This document shows, piece by piece, positions 9,422-16,142 of a DNA stretch of 64,000 nucleotides. Origin of the DNA: an uncultured Clostridia bacterium (GTDB lineage: Bacteria > Bacillota > Clostridia > Oscillospirales > Acutalibacteraceae); NCBI GenBank assembly GCA_944380725.1, contig CALWIK010000002.1, positions 1-64,000 on the forward strand, given 5' to 3'. The notes beneath the pieces are model-generated. The model searched no databases and was not told where the DNA came from. It was given only the letters and a program-made list of their open reading frames with translations. Within the stretch, counting starts at the first letter, position 1. Each line of letters starts with the position of its first letter. Both the position numbers and the translations under genes were made by a program.

Positions 9422-9910
9422 TCAGCTGAGATATTCCACCACGGCGTTGAAGCTGCTGATCAGCCCTGCGATCAGCGAAGGAGCCTGCGCTTCTTCCTGT
9501 GCCATGGCCGAACGCTCGGGGCTGCTCAGGTCAACATAGGTCACCTGCGAACTGTCCTGCTTGACCATGCCCATATCCTGCGCGCGCTGTTCGACATAAG
9601 TCAGGTTATAAAGCTGTTCTTTTTCCGCGTTGAGCGCGTTTTCTTCGCTTTGCAGTTCAGCCAGGTCCTCTTTCAGGCGGGTATTCTCAGCCGTGAGCTC
9701 GGTCAGGCTGCTGTAACCGGTGAGAATGAACAGTACAACGGCAAAAACGCTGAGCACAATAACGCCGTATTTGATATAGGGCACTTTGGCAGGAGCCCTG
9801 CGGCGCGCCGATTTGTTTTCGGGCAACAGCTCGATCCGGGGATTCTGCTGCTGCCGTTGATTGGGTTGTCCGACCTGTGCGGCTTTTTGCCGTGCTGGCG
9901 ATGCTGCCAT
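9422..9910 (-). CDS. ftsL: FtsL-like cell division protein
   Basis: Small bitopic divisome protein. The 162 residues comprise a Gln/Arg-rich cytoplasmic tail, a single membrane segment at about 47-66, and an extracytoplasmic coiled coil (about 68-115) ending in a YVEQRAQDMGM segment typical of the FtsL/DivIC family. A Ser/Ala-rich tail follows. AGGAGG precedes the ATG at 9910. It lies between rsmH and the class B PBP, the canonical ftsL place. Sequence identity within the family is low, so the call depends on architecture and synteny. Confidence 0.88.
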   Translation of the reverse strand: MAASPARQKAAQVGQPNQRQQQNPRIELLPENKSARRRAPAKVPYIKYGVIVLSVFAVVLFILTGYSSLTELTAENTRLKEDLAELQSEENALNAEKEQLYNLTYVEQRAQDMGMVKQDSSQVTYVDLSSPERSAMAQEEAQAPSLIAGLISSFNAVVEYLS

Positions 9911-9936
9911 CGTGGTCCCTCCTGACGTGTTGATTT

Positions 9937-10872
9937 CTATATTTTTTCCGCTGTGCGCAGGCGTGCCGACCGCGCGCGCGGGTTTTGCAAAAGTTCCTGT
10001 TCGCCGGCCGTCACTCCGCCTTTGTCAATCAGGCGGATCTGCGGCTTGCGCCCGCAGACGCAGACGGGAAATTCCTTGGGGCAGACGCAGCCTTTGGCCA
10101 GCTGGGCAAAGGTCTGCTTGACAATGCGGTCTTCAAGAGAATGGAAGCTGATGACGGCCAGCCGCCCGCCCGGCGACAGGCAGCGCACCGCCCGGTCGAG
10201 CGCGGCCTGCACTGCCGAAAGCTCGCCGTTGACCTCAATTCGGATCGCCTGAAAGGTTCGCTTGGCCGGGTGCTGTTTTTCGCGCCGGGCCGCCGCCGGC
10301 ATCGCCGCGCGGACGATCTCGCTCAGTTCCGCCGTCGTCTCGATGGGCCTGTCCTTCCGGCGGGCCGCAATGGCCGCTGCGATACGCCCCGCGTACCGCT
10401 CTTCGCCGTACCCGCCGATGAGTTCGCGCAGGCTCTGTTCGCTGTACCCGTTGACAACATCGCGTGCCGTCAGCTTTTGCGTGCGATCCATCCGCATGTC
10501 GAGCGGCGCGTCATTTTTGTATGAAAACCCGCGTTCGGGCGTGTCCAGCTGATACGAGGACACCCCCAAATCGAGCAGGATGCCCTGCACCGCGGGAATT
10601 CCCAAGTCCCGCAGCACTGCGTCAATCTCGGTAAAGTTGCTTTTGACAAAGTCAATCCGGCAGGCAAACCCGGCCAGCCGGCCGCGCGCAGCGCGCAGCG
10701 CGTCGTCGTCGCGGTCAATGCACACCAGCCTTCCCCGTTCATCCAGCCGCTGCGCAATCAGGCTGCTGTGCCCTCCGCCGCCCGTCGTGCCGTCGACGTA
10801 GACGCCGTCGGGCCGTACGGCCAAAGCGTCCATGCACTGCTGCGCCAGTACGGGAACATGATGAAATTCCAT
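9937..10872 (-). CDS. rsmH: 16S rRNA m4C1402 methyltransferase RsmH (MraW)
   Basis: SAM-dependent enzyme that methylates N4 of C1402 in the ribosomal P site. The 311-residue protein carries the SAM loop DGTTGGGGHSS at about 27-37, the LDLGVSSYQLD motif, and a late FHSLEDRIVKQ segment, all diagnostic for the family. It starts 3 bp after the mraZ stop, so the genes are coupled. Normal length. Confidence 0.97.
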   Translation of the reverse strand: MEFHHVPVLAQQCMDALAVRPDGVYVDGTTGGGGHSSLIAQRLDERGRLVCIDRDDDALRAARGRLAGFACRIDFVKSNFTEIDAVLRDLGIPAVQGILLDLGVSSYQLDTPERGFSYKNDAPLDMRMDRTQKLTARDVVNGYSEQSLRELIGGYGEERYAGRIAAAIAARRKDRPIETTAELSEIVRAAMPAAARREKQHPAKRTFQAIRIEVNGELSAVQAALDRAVRCLSPGGRLAVISFHSLEDRIVKQTFAQLAKGCVCPKEFPVCVCGRKPQIRLIDKGGVTAGEQELLQNPRARSARLRTAEKI

Positions 10873-10875
10873 GTC

Positions 10876-11292
10876 TTAAAATCCCAGCTCGTCCATGGCC
10901 TCGGCCGCCGCTTCAGCGGTAACCCCTTCACTGTACGCACGCCACCGATCCGCGTTCCAGATCTCGGCGCGCCCCGAAACGCCCAGCACAAAGACCTCTT
11001 TTTTCAAATCCGCATATTCGCGCAGATGGGCAGGGATCAGGATCCGCCCCTGTGCGTCAACCTCGCAGTCCGCAGCGCCGGAAAAGAAAAAGCGCTGCAA
11101 ATTGCGGGACTTTGACATGGGAAGGGCGGCAATTTTTTTCTCAAGCTCGGCCCACGCCGGCTCGGAATAGACGAACAGGCAGTTGTCCAGCCCTTTGGTG
11201 ACAATAAAACTGTCGCCCAGCTCTTCGCGCAGTTTGGTCGGGAAAACAAGACGGCCTTTCGCATCGATATTGTGCGGATATTGACCGAGCAT
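10876..11292 (-). CDS. mraZ: Transcriptional regulator MraZ
   Basis: DNA-binding protein that controls the division and wall cluster in which it is the first gene. Two AbrB-like half domains are visible, DAKGRLVFPTKLREE at about residues 11-25 and DAQGRILIPAHLREY at about 80-94. AGGTGGG precedes the ATG at 11292. In the leader are four 5-bp boxes at 10-bp spacing that fit known MraZ sites, so autoregulation is inferred. Length (138 aa) is typical. Confidence 0.97.
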   Translation of the reverse strand: MLGQYPHNIDAKGRLVFPTKLREELGDSFIVTKGLDNCLFVYSEPAWAELEKKIAALPMSKSRNLQRFFFSGAADCEVDAQGRILIPAHLREYADLKKEVFVLGVSGRAEIWNADRWRAYSEGVTAEAAAEAMDELGF

Positions 11293-11314
11293 TTTCCCAC
11301 CTGCCTCTTGCTGT

Positions 11315-11349
11315 CACACTCTCTGGCACAAAGAGCCACTTTCCCCCAC
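11315..11349 (-). promoter_or_regulatory. Probable MraZ operator: four GTG-type boxes at 10-bp spacing
   Basis: On the minus strand the boxes GTGGG, GTGGC, GTGCC and GTGTG lie at 11345-11349, 11335-11339, 11325-11329 and 11315-11319, each separated by exactly 5 bp. Known MraZ proteins bind direct repeats of TGGGN-like boxes separated by 5 bp. The array starts just downstream of the -10 element, so bound MraZ would block the start of transcription. Box degeneracy increases toward the gene. Confidence 0.7.
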
Positions 11350-11362
11350 TGCTTGTTCTTTT

Positions 11363-11391
11363 ATTATACGCAGTGCGCCAAAAAATTGCAA
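11363..11391 (-). promoter_or_regulatory. Sigma-A-type promoter of the mraZ division cluster
   Basis: Minus strand TTGCAA (11386-11391), 17-bp spacer, perfect TATAAT (11363-11368). The predicted start lies near 11356, immediately before the MraZ boxes. Confidence 0.8.
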
Positions 11392-11482
11392 GAGCTTTTT
11401 CGGAATTTTCACCCGATCAAAAAGCGTTTTTTTGTCGCAAAATGTCGATTTTTAAAAACATAAAACATATGTTCGCATTTTT

Positions 11483-11517
11483 ACAGAAAGAGCCGCCGGG
11501 CGTCTGCCCGGCGGCTC
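11483..11517 (-). terminator. Terminator after the coaD/coiled-coil gene operon
   Basis: A perfect 12-bp GC-rich stem (11490-11501 with 11506-11517, loop of 4) follows the coiled-coil gene on the minus strand, then a short T-rich tail. It separates the uvrC-coaD transcript from the mraZ promoter. Confidence 0.75.
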
Positions 11518-11558
11518 GTCAGCTTGGCTGTCTGTTTTTGCGGCTTCAAAGCCGCGTT

Positions 11559-12038
11559 TTAATTGTCTGAAGCCGGCTTGTCGCGCAGCAGCTGGCGGAA
11601 CTGGATGCGCGACTGTTTGATCTCGTCGGCGGTCTGGGCCAGCGCGTCTTCGGCGCGGCGCATGGCGTCTTCACAGTAAGCGCCGGCGGCTTTCATGATT
11701 TCGCGCGAACGGTTTTCCGCGCCGGCGATGATCTCGGCGGCGCGTTTGCGCGCCTCGGTCACGACCTCGTGCTCATTGACGCGCTGCTTGGCATAATCTT
11801 CCGCCTGCTTTTTGATGGTGTCGTATTCGCGTTTGCCGGCGGAAATGACCTCGTTGCGCTTCTCCACAATTTCGCGCGCCATTTTAAGTTCAGCCGGCAG
11901 GTCGGCGCGGATTTCGTCCAGAATATCCAAAGCCTTGTCCCGCTCAATAATGCAGCGGTCGCCCAACGGCACGCTGCGCGCATCCTGGATCATCTCATAC
12001 AGGGTCATAATCAGTTCGTCAATGGTAGTTCCAGCCAT
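11559..12038 (-). CDS. Coiled-coil protein, DivIVA/ATP-synthase-B-like
   Basis: A 159-residue soluble protein, strongly helical, rich in Glu, Arg, Lys and Ala. A long coiled coil runs from about residue 45 to 135 (a KREYDTIKKQAEDYAKQR stretch, then an EARKRAAEIIAGAENRSREI stretch). No membrane segment, enzyme motif or clear DivIVA N-terminal domain is visible. Similar proteins are often annotated as ATPase or ATP synthase B-like next to coaD in Clostridia, but function is unknown. GGAG precedes the ATG. It is the last gene of the uvrC-rsmD-coaD run and ends before a strong terminator. A scaffold role at the membrane or division site is only a guess. Confidence 0.8.
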   Translation of the reverse strand: MAGTTIDELIMTLYEMIQDARSVPLGDRCIIERDKALDILDEIRADLPAELKMAREIVEKRNEVISAGKREYDTIKKQAEDYAKQRVNEHEVVTEARKRAAEIIAGAENRSREIMKAAGAYCEDAMRRAEDALAQTADEIKQSRIQFRQLLRDKPASDN

Positions 12039-12053
12039 AATGCGTTTTCTCCT

Positions 12054-12539
12054 TTATTGTTCTCGATGGTACTTTTCAAGCAGCGCACGGCAGACAGCCG
12101 GAGATGCCAGGCCCGAAATATCCTGCCCGGCGGCGGCGCGGCGCCTGAGTTCGGACGAGCTTAAATTTTCCAGCCCCGGCGCGGCGGGAAGGAAAATGGT
12201 CTGCGCCCCGGCCCACTGCTGCTCGTTAAAGCGCGCCTGCAAAACCTCGTATACCAGATCCCCGGTGCTGCGCACCCCCTTGACAATGGCGCACGCGCCG
12301 CAGTCGCGGACGTATTCCCACAGCATACCGGCCCACACGTCGGCATCGACGCCCGGAATATCCGCGACGCTTTCGCGCACCAGTGCAAACCGCTCGTCGC
12401 GCGAAAAAAGATAATGCTTTTCCCGGTTGTCCATGACGACAGCCACCACGCGGTCAAACAGCCGGGCCGCCCGGCGGATAAGGTCGAGATGTCCGTTTGT
12501 CATGGGATCAAAGCTGCCGGGCACAATGGCAAGTTTCAT
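12054..12539 (-). CDS. coaD: Phosphopantetheine adenylyltransferase CoaD
   Basis: Fourth step of coenzyme A synthesis: transfers AMP from ATP to 4'-phosphopantetheine. The 161-residue protein has the nucleotidyltransferase motif TNGH at 14-17 and the C-terminal SSSELRRR segment near 127-134, equivalent to the ISSTxxR motif. Its start overlaps the rsmD stop by 4 bp, and rsmD-coaD is a widely conserved pair in Firmicutes. Confidence 0.97.
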   Translation of the reverse strand: MKLAIVPGSFDPMTNGHLDLIRRAARLFDRVVAVVMDNREKHYLFSRDERFALVRESVADIPGVDADVWAGMLWEYVRDCGACAIVKGVRSTGDLVYEVLQARFNEQQWAGAQTIFLPAAPGLENLSSSELRRRAAAGQDISGLASPAVCRALLEKYHREQ

Positions 12540-13087
12540 TCCGTATTCCTCGTCAGCGTTGTGACGGCCGTAGAGCCGTAGCGGTATTCCCGCAGTTTCG
12601 TGTAAGGGGCGCCGGGGATATACACCCTGTCCCCCCGGGCGCTTTCACATACGATTATACCACGGGCGGCGAGGATGTCAAACCGTTCGATCGCCCTGAG
12701 CGCATCTTCCAGTATTTTCCCGCCGTACGGCGGGTCGAGCAGGATGATGTCAAAGCTGCCCGGGGCCTGTTTCGCAACAGCCGACAAAAAGTCCCCCGCG
12801 AAAACGGCGCAGCGATCCTGCATCCCGCAGGACGCGATGTTCTGCCCGATGGCGCGCAGGGCGGCCCGGTCATTGTCGCACAGCAGGCAGGACGCCGCCC
12901 CGCGCGACAGGCATTCAAGCCCCAGCTGCCCCGACCCCGCGAACAGATCGAGCACGCGGGCGCCCGGCACCCGGAACTGGATAATGCTGAAAACCGCTTC
13001 CTTGACGCGGTCGGTTGTCGGCCGCGTGTGCAGCCCGGGCGGCGCGGACAGGCGTTTGCCGCGGAGCGCCCCCGCAATGATGCGCAT
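12536..13087 (-). CDS. rsmD: 16S rRNA m2G966 methyltransferase RsmD
   Basis: SAM-dependent methyltransferase acting on G966 of 16S rRNA. The 183-residue protein has the SAM motif DLFAGSG at 47-53 and the catalytic DPPYG at 118-122, with the family's N-terminal RIIAGALRGKRL. It starts 2 bp after uvrC ends and overlaps coaD by 4 bp. Confidence 0.96.
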   Translation of the reverse strand: MRIIAGALRGKRLSAPPGLHTRPTTDRVKEAVFSIIQFRVPGARVLDLFAGSGQLGLECLSRGAASCLLCDNDRAALRAIGQNIASCGMQDRCAVFAGDFLSAVAKQAPGSFDIILLDPPYGGKILEDALRAIERFDILAARGIIVCESARGDRVYIPGAPYTKLREYRYGSTAVTTLTRNTE

Positions 13088-13089
13088 GG

Positions 13090-14916
13090 CTATTCTTTCC
13101 CCTTTTCAGAAAAATGCCGCGCGATCTCTTCGGCCACGTTGCGCGGAACGACGGCGGCCAGCTCATCCACCGATGCGCGGCGGATTGCCGAAATGGTGCC
13201 GAAGTGGCGCGTCAGCTGCCTGCGGCGCGCCTCCCCCAGCCCCGGAATTCCATCGAGCGCCGAACGCCGGGCGTTTTTGGCCCGGACATCGTGGTGATAG
13301 GCCACGGCGAAGCGGTGGGTTTCTTCCTGAATCCGCCCGACCAGGGCAAAAACTGCCGGCGCCGACACAATGCCGATTTCACGCCCATCCGCCGTGACAA
13401 GGGCGCGGGTACGGTGGTGGGCATCTTTGACCATGCCGAAAACGGGGATGCCGACGCCGCGCTGTGCAAGCTGCTGCTGCGCCACGCGGGTCTGGCCTGT
13501 CCCGCCGTCCATCAGCAGCAGATCGGGCAGGGGCAGGAAGCCCTCGTCCCCGCCCAGCGCACGGTCAAGCCTGCGCCCGACGACCTCGGCCATGGCGCCG
13601 TAATCGTCGCCGCCTGCCGCCTGTTTGACTTTAAATTTTTTATAGGCGCTCTTTTTAGGCGCGCCGTCTTCAAACACCGTCATGGACGCGACCGGATCGC
13701 TTCCCGCCGTGTTGGATATGTCAAAGGCTTCGATGCGCCGGGGCGTTTTTCCCAGCCCCAGCATCTCGCCCAGCATCACCAGCGTCTTGCGCGAACGCTG
13801 TTCGCGGGTCTCGAGCGCTTCAAGCTCCAGACGGGCGTTGTCGGCGGCCAGCCGGACCATTTGCAGCTTTTCGCCGCGCTGCGGCACCAGCACCGAACAC
13901 CGCCGCCCCCGCAGCGATGACAGCAGCGCTTCGACGCCTTCCCGGTCGTCAATGTCGCGATCGAGCGCCAGCTCGCGCGGCGCGTTGCCGGCACGGCTGT
14001 AATACTGCTTGATGAAACTGGCCAGCGCGTCGGGCAGATCCTGTTCTTCCAGCCCGTCAAAAAACTGCACTTTTTTGTCCATCAGGCTGCCGCCGCCGTA
14101 CGACAGCAGGGCGAACGCCGCGCGTGTGCCGCGCAGCGCGCAGGCCAGAACATCGATGTCAGACAGCGTGACGCCAGTGACCAGGCGGCTGCGCCCCAGC
14201 TTCTGCACGGCGCGCATCCGGTCGCGCAGCTGCGCGGCCCCCTCGAAATCGAGCGCTTCGGCGCGCTCGTTCATTTTTTCTTCCATTGCGCGCGCCAGGT
14301 CGTCGCCCTTGCCTTCCAGCAGCAAGGCGCTCTGGCGCAGCAGCTCGGCATACTGCTCGGGGCTAACGCTTCCGGTGCATACGCCGCAGCACTTTTTCAG
14401 GTGCAGCATCAGGCAGGGCCGCTCTTTGCCGATGTCGCGCGGGAATTTGCGCGTACAGGTCGGCAGGGCAAAGGTTTCGCGCACAATCTCGATGGCCGCT
14501 TTGGCCGCGCCGCGGCCGCCGTACGGGCCGAAGTAACGGGCCCCGTCGTCCTGCCTCGCCGGGGATATGGAAAAGTTGGCGTATTCGCCCTTGCCCAGCC
14601 GGACATAGGGGTACCCCTTATCGTCCTTGAGCAAAATATTGTACTTCGGCTTGTAGCGCTTGATCAGCGTATTTTCAAGCAGCAGCGCGTCAAACTCGGT
14701 TTTGGCGTAAATGGTTTCAAAATCGTCGATATTTTCGACCAGCCGCCGCGTCTTAGCCGTGTGCGACGCCAGATTGGCAAAATATTGGCTGACGCGGTTT
14801 TTCAGCACTTTGGCCTTGCCGACATAAATGACCTGGCCGTTTTTGTCGCGCATCAGGTATACGCCGGGCACAAGCGGCAGCTCGTGCGCCTTTTGCCGAA
14901 GCTGTGACAGGGTCAT
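13090..14916 (-). CDS. uvrC: Excinuclease ABC subunit C
   Basis: Makes both incisions in nucleotide excision repair after UvrA and UvrB find the lesion. The 608 residues show a GIY-YIG nuclease domain (GVYLMRDK ... VIYVGKAKVLKNRV, about residues 18-43), a UVR motif near 215-235 that contacts UvrB, the RNase H-like endonuclease half with FDISNTAGSDPVASM, and C-terminal helix-hairpin-helix repeats (GIPGLGEARRRQL). The ATG has GGAGG upstream. Its partners uvrA and uvrB are in this window, but on the AT-rich side. Confidence 0.97.
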   Translation of the reverse strand: MTLSQLRQKAHELPLVPGVYLMRDKNGQVIYVGKAKVLKNRVSQYFANLASHTAKTRRLVENIDDFETIYAKTEFDALLLENTLIKRYKPKYNILLKDDKGYPYVRLGKGEYANFSISPARQDDGARYFGPYGGRGAAKAAIEIVRETFALPTCTRKFPRDIGKERPCLMLHLKKCCGVCTGSVSPEQYAELLRQSALLLEGKGDDLARAMEEKMNERAEALDFEGAAQLRDRMRAVQKLGRSRLVTGVTLSDIDVLACALRGTRAAFALLSYGGGSLMDKKVQFFDGLEEQDLPDALASFIKQYYSRAGNAPRELALDRDIDDREGVEALLSSLRGRRCSVLVPQRGEKLQMVRLAADNARLELEALETREQRSRKTLVMLGEMLGLGKTPRRIEAFDISNTAGSDPVASMTVFEDGAPKKSAYKKFKVKQAAGGDDYGAMAEVVGRRLDRALGGDEGFLPLPDLLLMDGGTGQTRVAQQQLAQRGVGIPVFGMVKDAHHRTRALVTADGREIGIVSAPAVFALVGRIQEETHRFAVAYHHDVRAKNARRSALDGIPGLGEARRRQLTRHFGTISAIRRASVDELAAVVPRNVAEEIARHFSEKGKE

Positions 14917-14934
14917 ACAAAACCTCCAGGCGAT

Positions 14935-14964
14935 GCAAAAAGCGCCGCGTGCGTGCGGCGCTTT
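14935..14964 (-). terminator. Terminator downstream of the HPr-like gene
   Basis: A 10-bp stem (AAAGCGCCGC at 14939-14948 with its complement at 14955-14964, 6-nt loop) followed on the minus strand by T residues. It ends the HPr-like transcript just before uvrC. Confidence 0.75.
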
Positions 14965-15012
14965 CGGTCAGTATGGGGGCGCACTGGCAAAGCGCCGACG
15001 CGCCCGCGAGTC

Positions 15013-15276
15013 TTATTCCCCGAAATTGGCGGCAATCAGGGCGCACAGCGCGTTGACGGCTTCTTCCTCGTCGGGGCCTTCCGCCGAAATGGTAATGGTG
15101 CTGCCCTTGGTGATGCCGAGAGACAAAACACCCAACAGGCTCTTGGCATTGACTTTGCGGTCGTCCTTTTCCACCATCATGGTGCTGCGAAACTCATTGG
15201 CTTTTTGAATAAAAAAGGTTGCCGGCCGGGCGTACAGGCCCACCTGGTTGGTGACTGTAATGTCTTTGGAAAACAT
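15013..15276 (-). CDS. HPr-family protein with Tyr instead of His at position 15 (Crh-like)
   Basis: An 87-residue protein with the HPr fold sequence. In PTS phosphocarriers His15 in the GLHARPA motif accepts phosphate from Enzyme I; here the motif reads GLYARPA and residue 15 is Tyr (codon TAC at 15232-15234). Ser46, the site for HPr kinase, is kept in NAKSLLGVLSLGI. A protein that keeps Ser46 but lacks His15 resembles Crh of Bacillus, which works in carbon catabolite control and not in sugar transport. So a regulatory role is inferred; PTS transfer would be impossible by the usual route. It has its own promoter and terminator and no ptsI next to it. One base change (CAC to TAC) could also be a sequencing or recent mutation effect. 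Confidence 0.88.
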   Translation of the reverse strand: MFSKDITVTNQVGLYARPATFFIQKANEFRSTMMVEKDDRKVNAKSLLGVLSLGITKGSTITISAEGPDEEEAVNALCALIAANFGE

Positions 15277-15320
15277 AACGTTCCCTCGCTTCCTGAGATT
15301 CGGTTGGTTGATTATATCCT

Positions 15321-15349
15321 ATTTTAACAGATTCTTTCCGTCTTGGCAA
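15321..15349 (-). promoter_or_regulatory. Promoter of the HPr-like gene
   Basis: Minus strand TTGCCA (15344-15349), 17-bp spacer, TAAAAT (15321-15326). A second possible -10, TATAAT at 15311-15316, lies 10 bp further downstream without a matching -35. Confidence 0.6.
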
Positions 15350-15374
15350 TCCCTTTTCTGCAATTCCCGCAGCA

Positions 15375-16103
15375 TCAAAGGAAAAAATAAAGTAAAATCG
15401 GCATAAAGGCAGCAGGGATCAGATTGGCGACATTGAATTTTTTAATGTCCCACAGGTCAAATCCAATCAGCATGAGCACCGCCGACCCGACGAGCGACAT
15501 CTGCCCCACGACGACCATGGGAATGTAATCGCCCAGAAAATACGCCACCAGCGTAATGGCCCCCTGGTACACCAGGATGGACAGCGCAGACAGCATGACG
15601 CCGTAACCGTAGACCGTGGCGAAAATGACCGACACAATCCCGTCGAGCACCGCTTTGGTGAACAGCATGGAAGGGTCGCCCATAATGCCGTCCTGAATCG
15701 ACCCGATAATGGCCATCGCGCCCGCGCAGAACAGCACCGTCGAACTGGCGAAGCCGGCGCCGATGTCGACGTTTTCCGCAGCGCCCGGCCTGGACAGTTT
15801 CCGCTTTAAGAAATTGGCGATGCGGTTGAACAGCCGGTCGATGCCAATGAGTTCGCCGAGCAGGCCGCCCAGTACGAGCGACAGCACCATGCCCAGCCCA
15901 TACGACGACGTCAGCACGCCGTCCTGCGCTGCCGTCACCGCCTGGGTGACGACCCCGAGCACGCCCAGCAGAAAGACGCCGGTGCCCTGAGCGGTAAAAA
16001 TGATTTCCTGAAAACGCTTCGGAATGCCTTTTTTAAACAGCAAACCGACCGCTCCGCCCGCGACAATCGCGGCCGCGTTGACAAGCGTGCCTGCTCCAAC
16101 CAT
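15375..16103 (-). CDS. DUF554 family membrane protein
   Basis: A 242-residue polytopic protein of the DUF554 family (YdfK/YqgA). It begins MVGAGTLVNAAAIVAGGAVG, the family's glycine-rich first helix, and has about six or seven hydrophobic segments, with charged loops near KKGIPKRFQ and LKRKLSRPG. The function of the family is not established; a transport role is only suggested by topology. AAAAGGAAAAC precedes the ATG. It lies 39 bp downstream of mutS2 and could be in the same transcript. Confidence 0.88.
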   Translation of the reverse strand: MVGAGTLVNAAAIVAGGAVGLLFKKGIPKRFQEIIFTAQGTGVFLLGVLGVVTQAVTAAQDGVLTSSYGLGMVLSLVLGGLLGELIGIDRLFNRIANFLKRKLSRPGAAENVDIGAGFASSTVLFCAGAMAIIGSIQDGIMGDPSMLFTKAVLDGIVSVIFATVYGYGVMLSALSILVYQGAITLVAYFLGDYIPMVVVGQMSLVGSAVLMLIGFDLWDIKKFNVANLIPAAFMPILLYFFL

Positions 16104-16142
16104 GTTTTCCTTTTCCCCTTTGTGTTTGTAGTCTCTCTGTCT

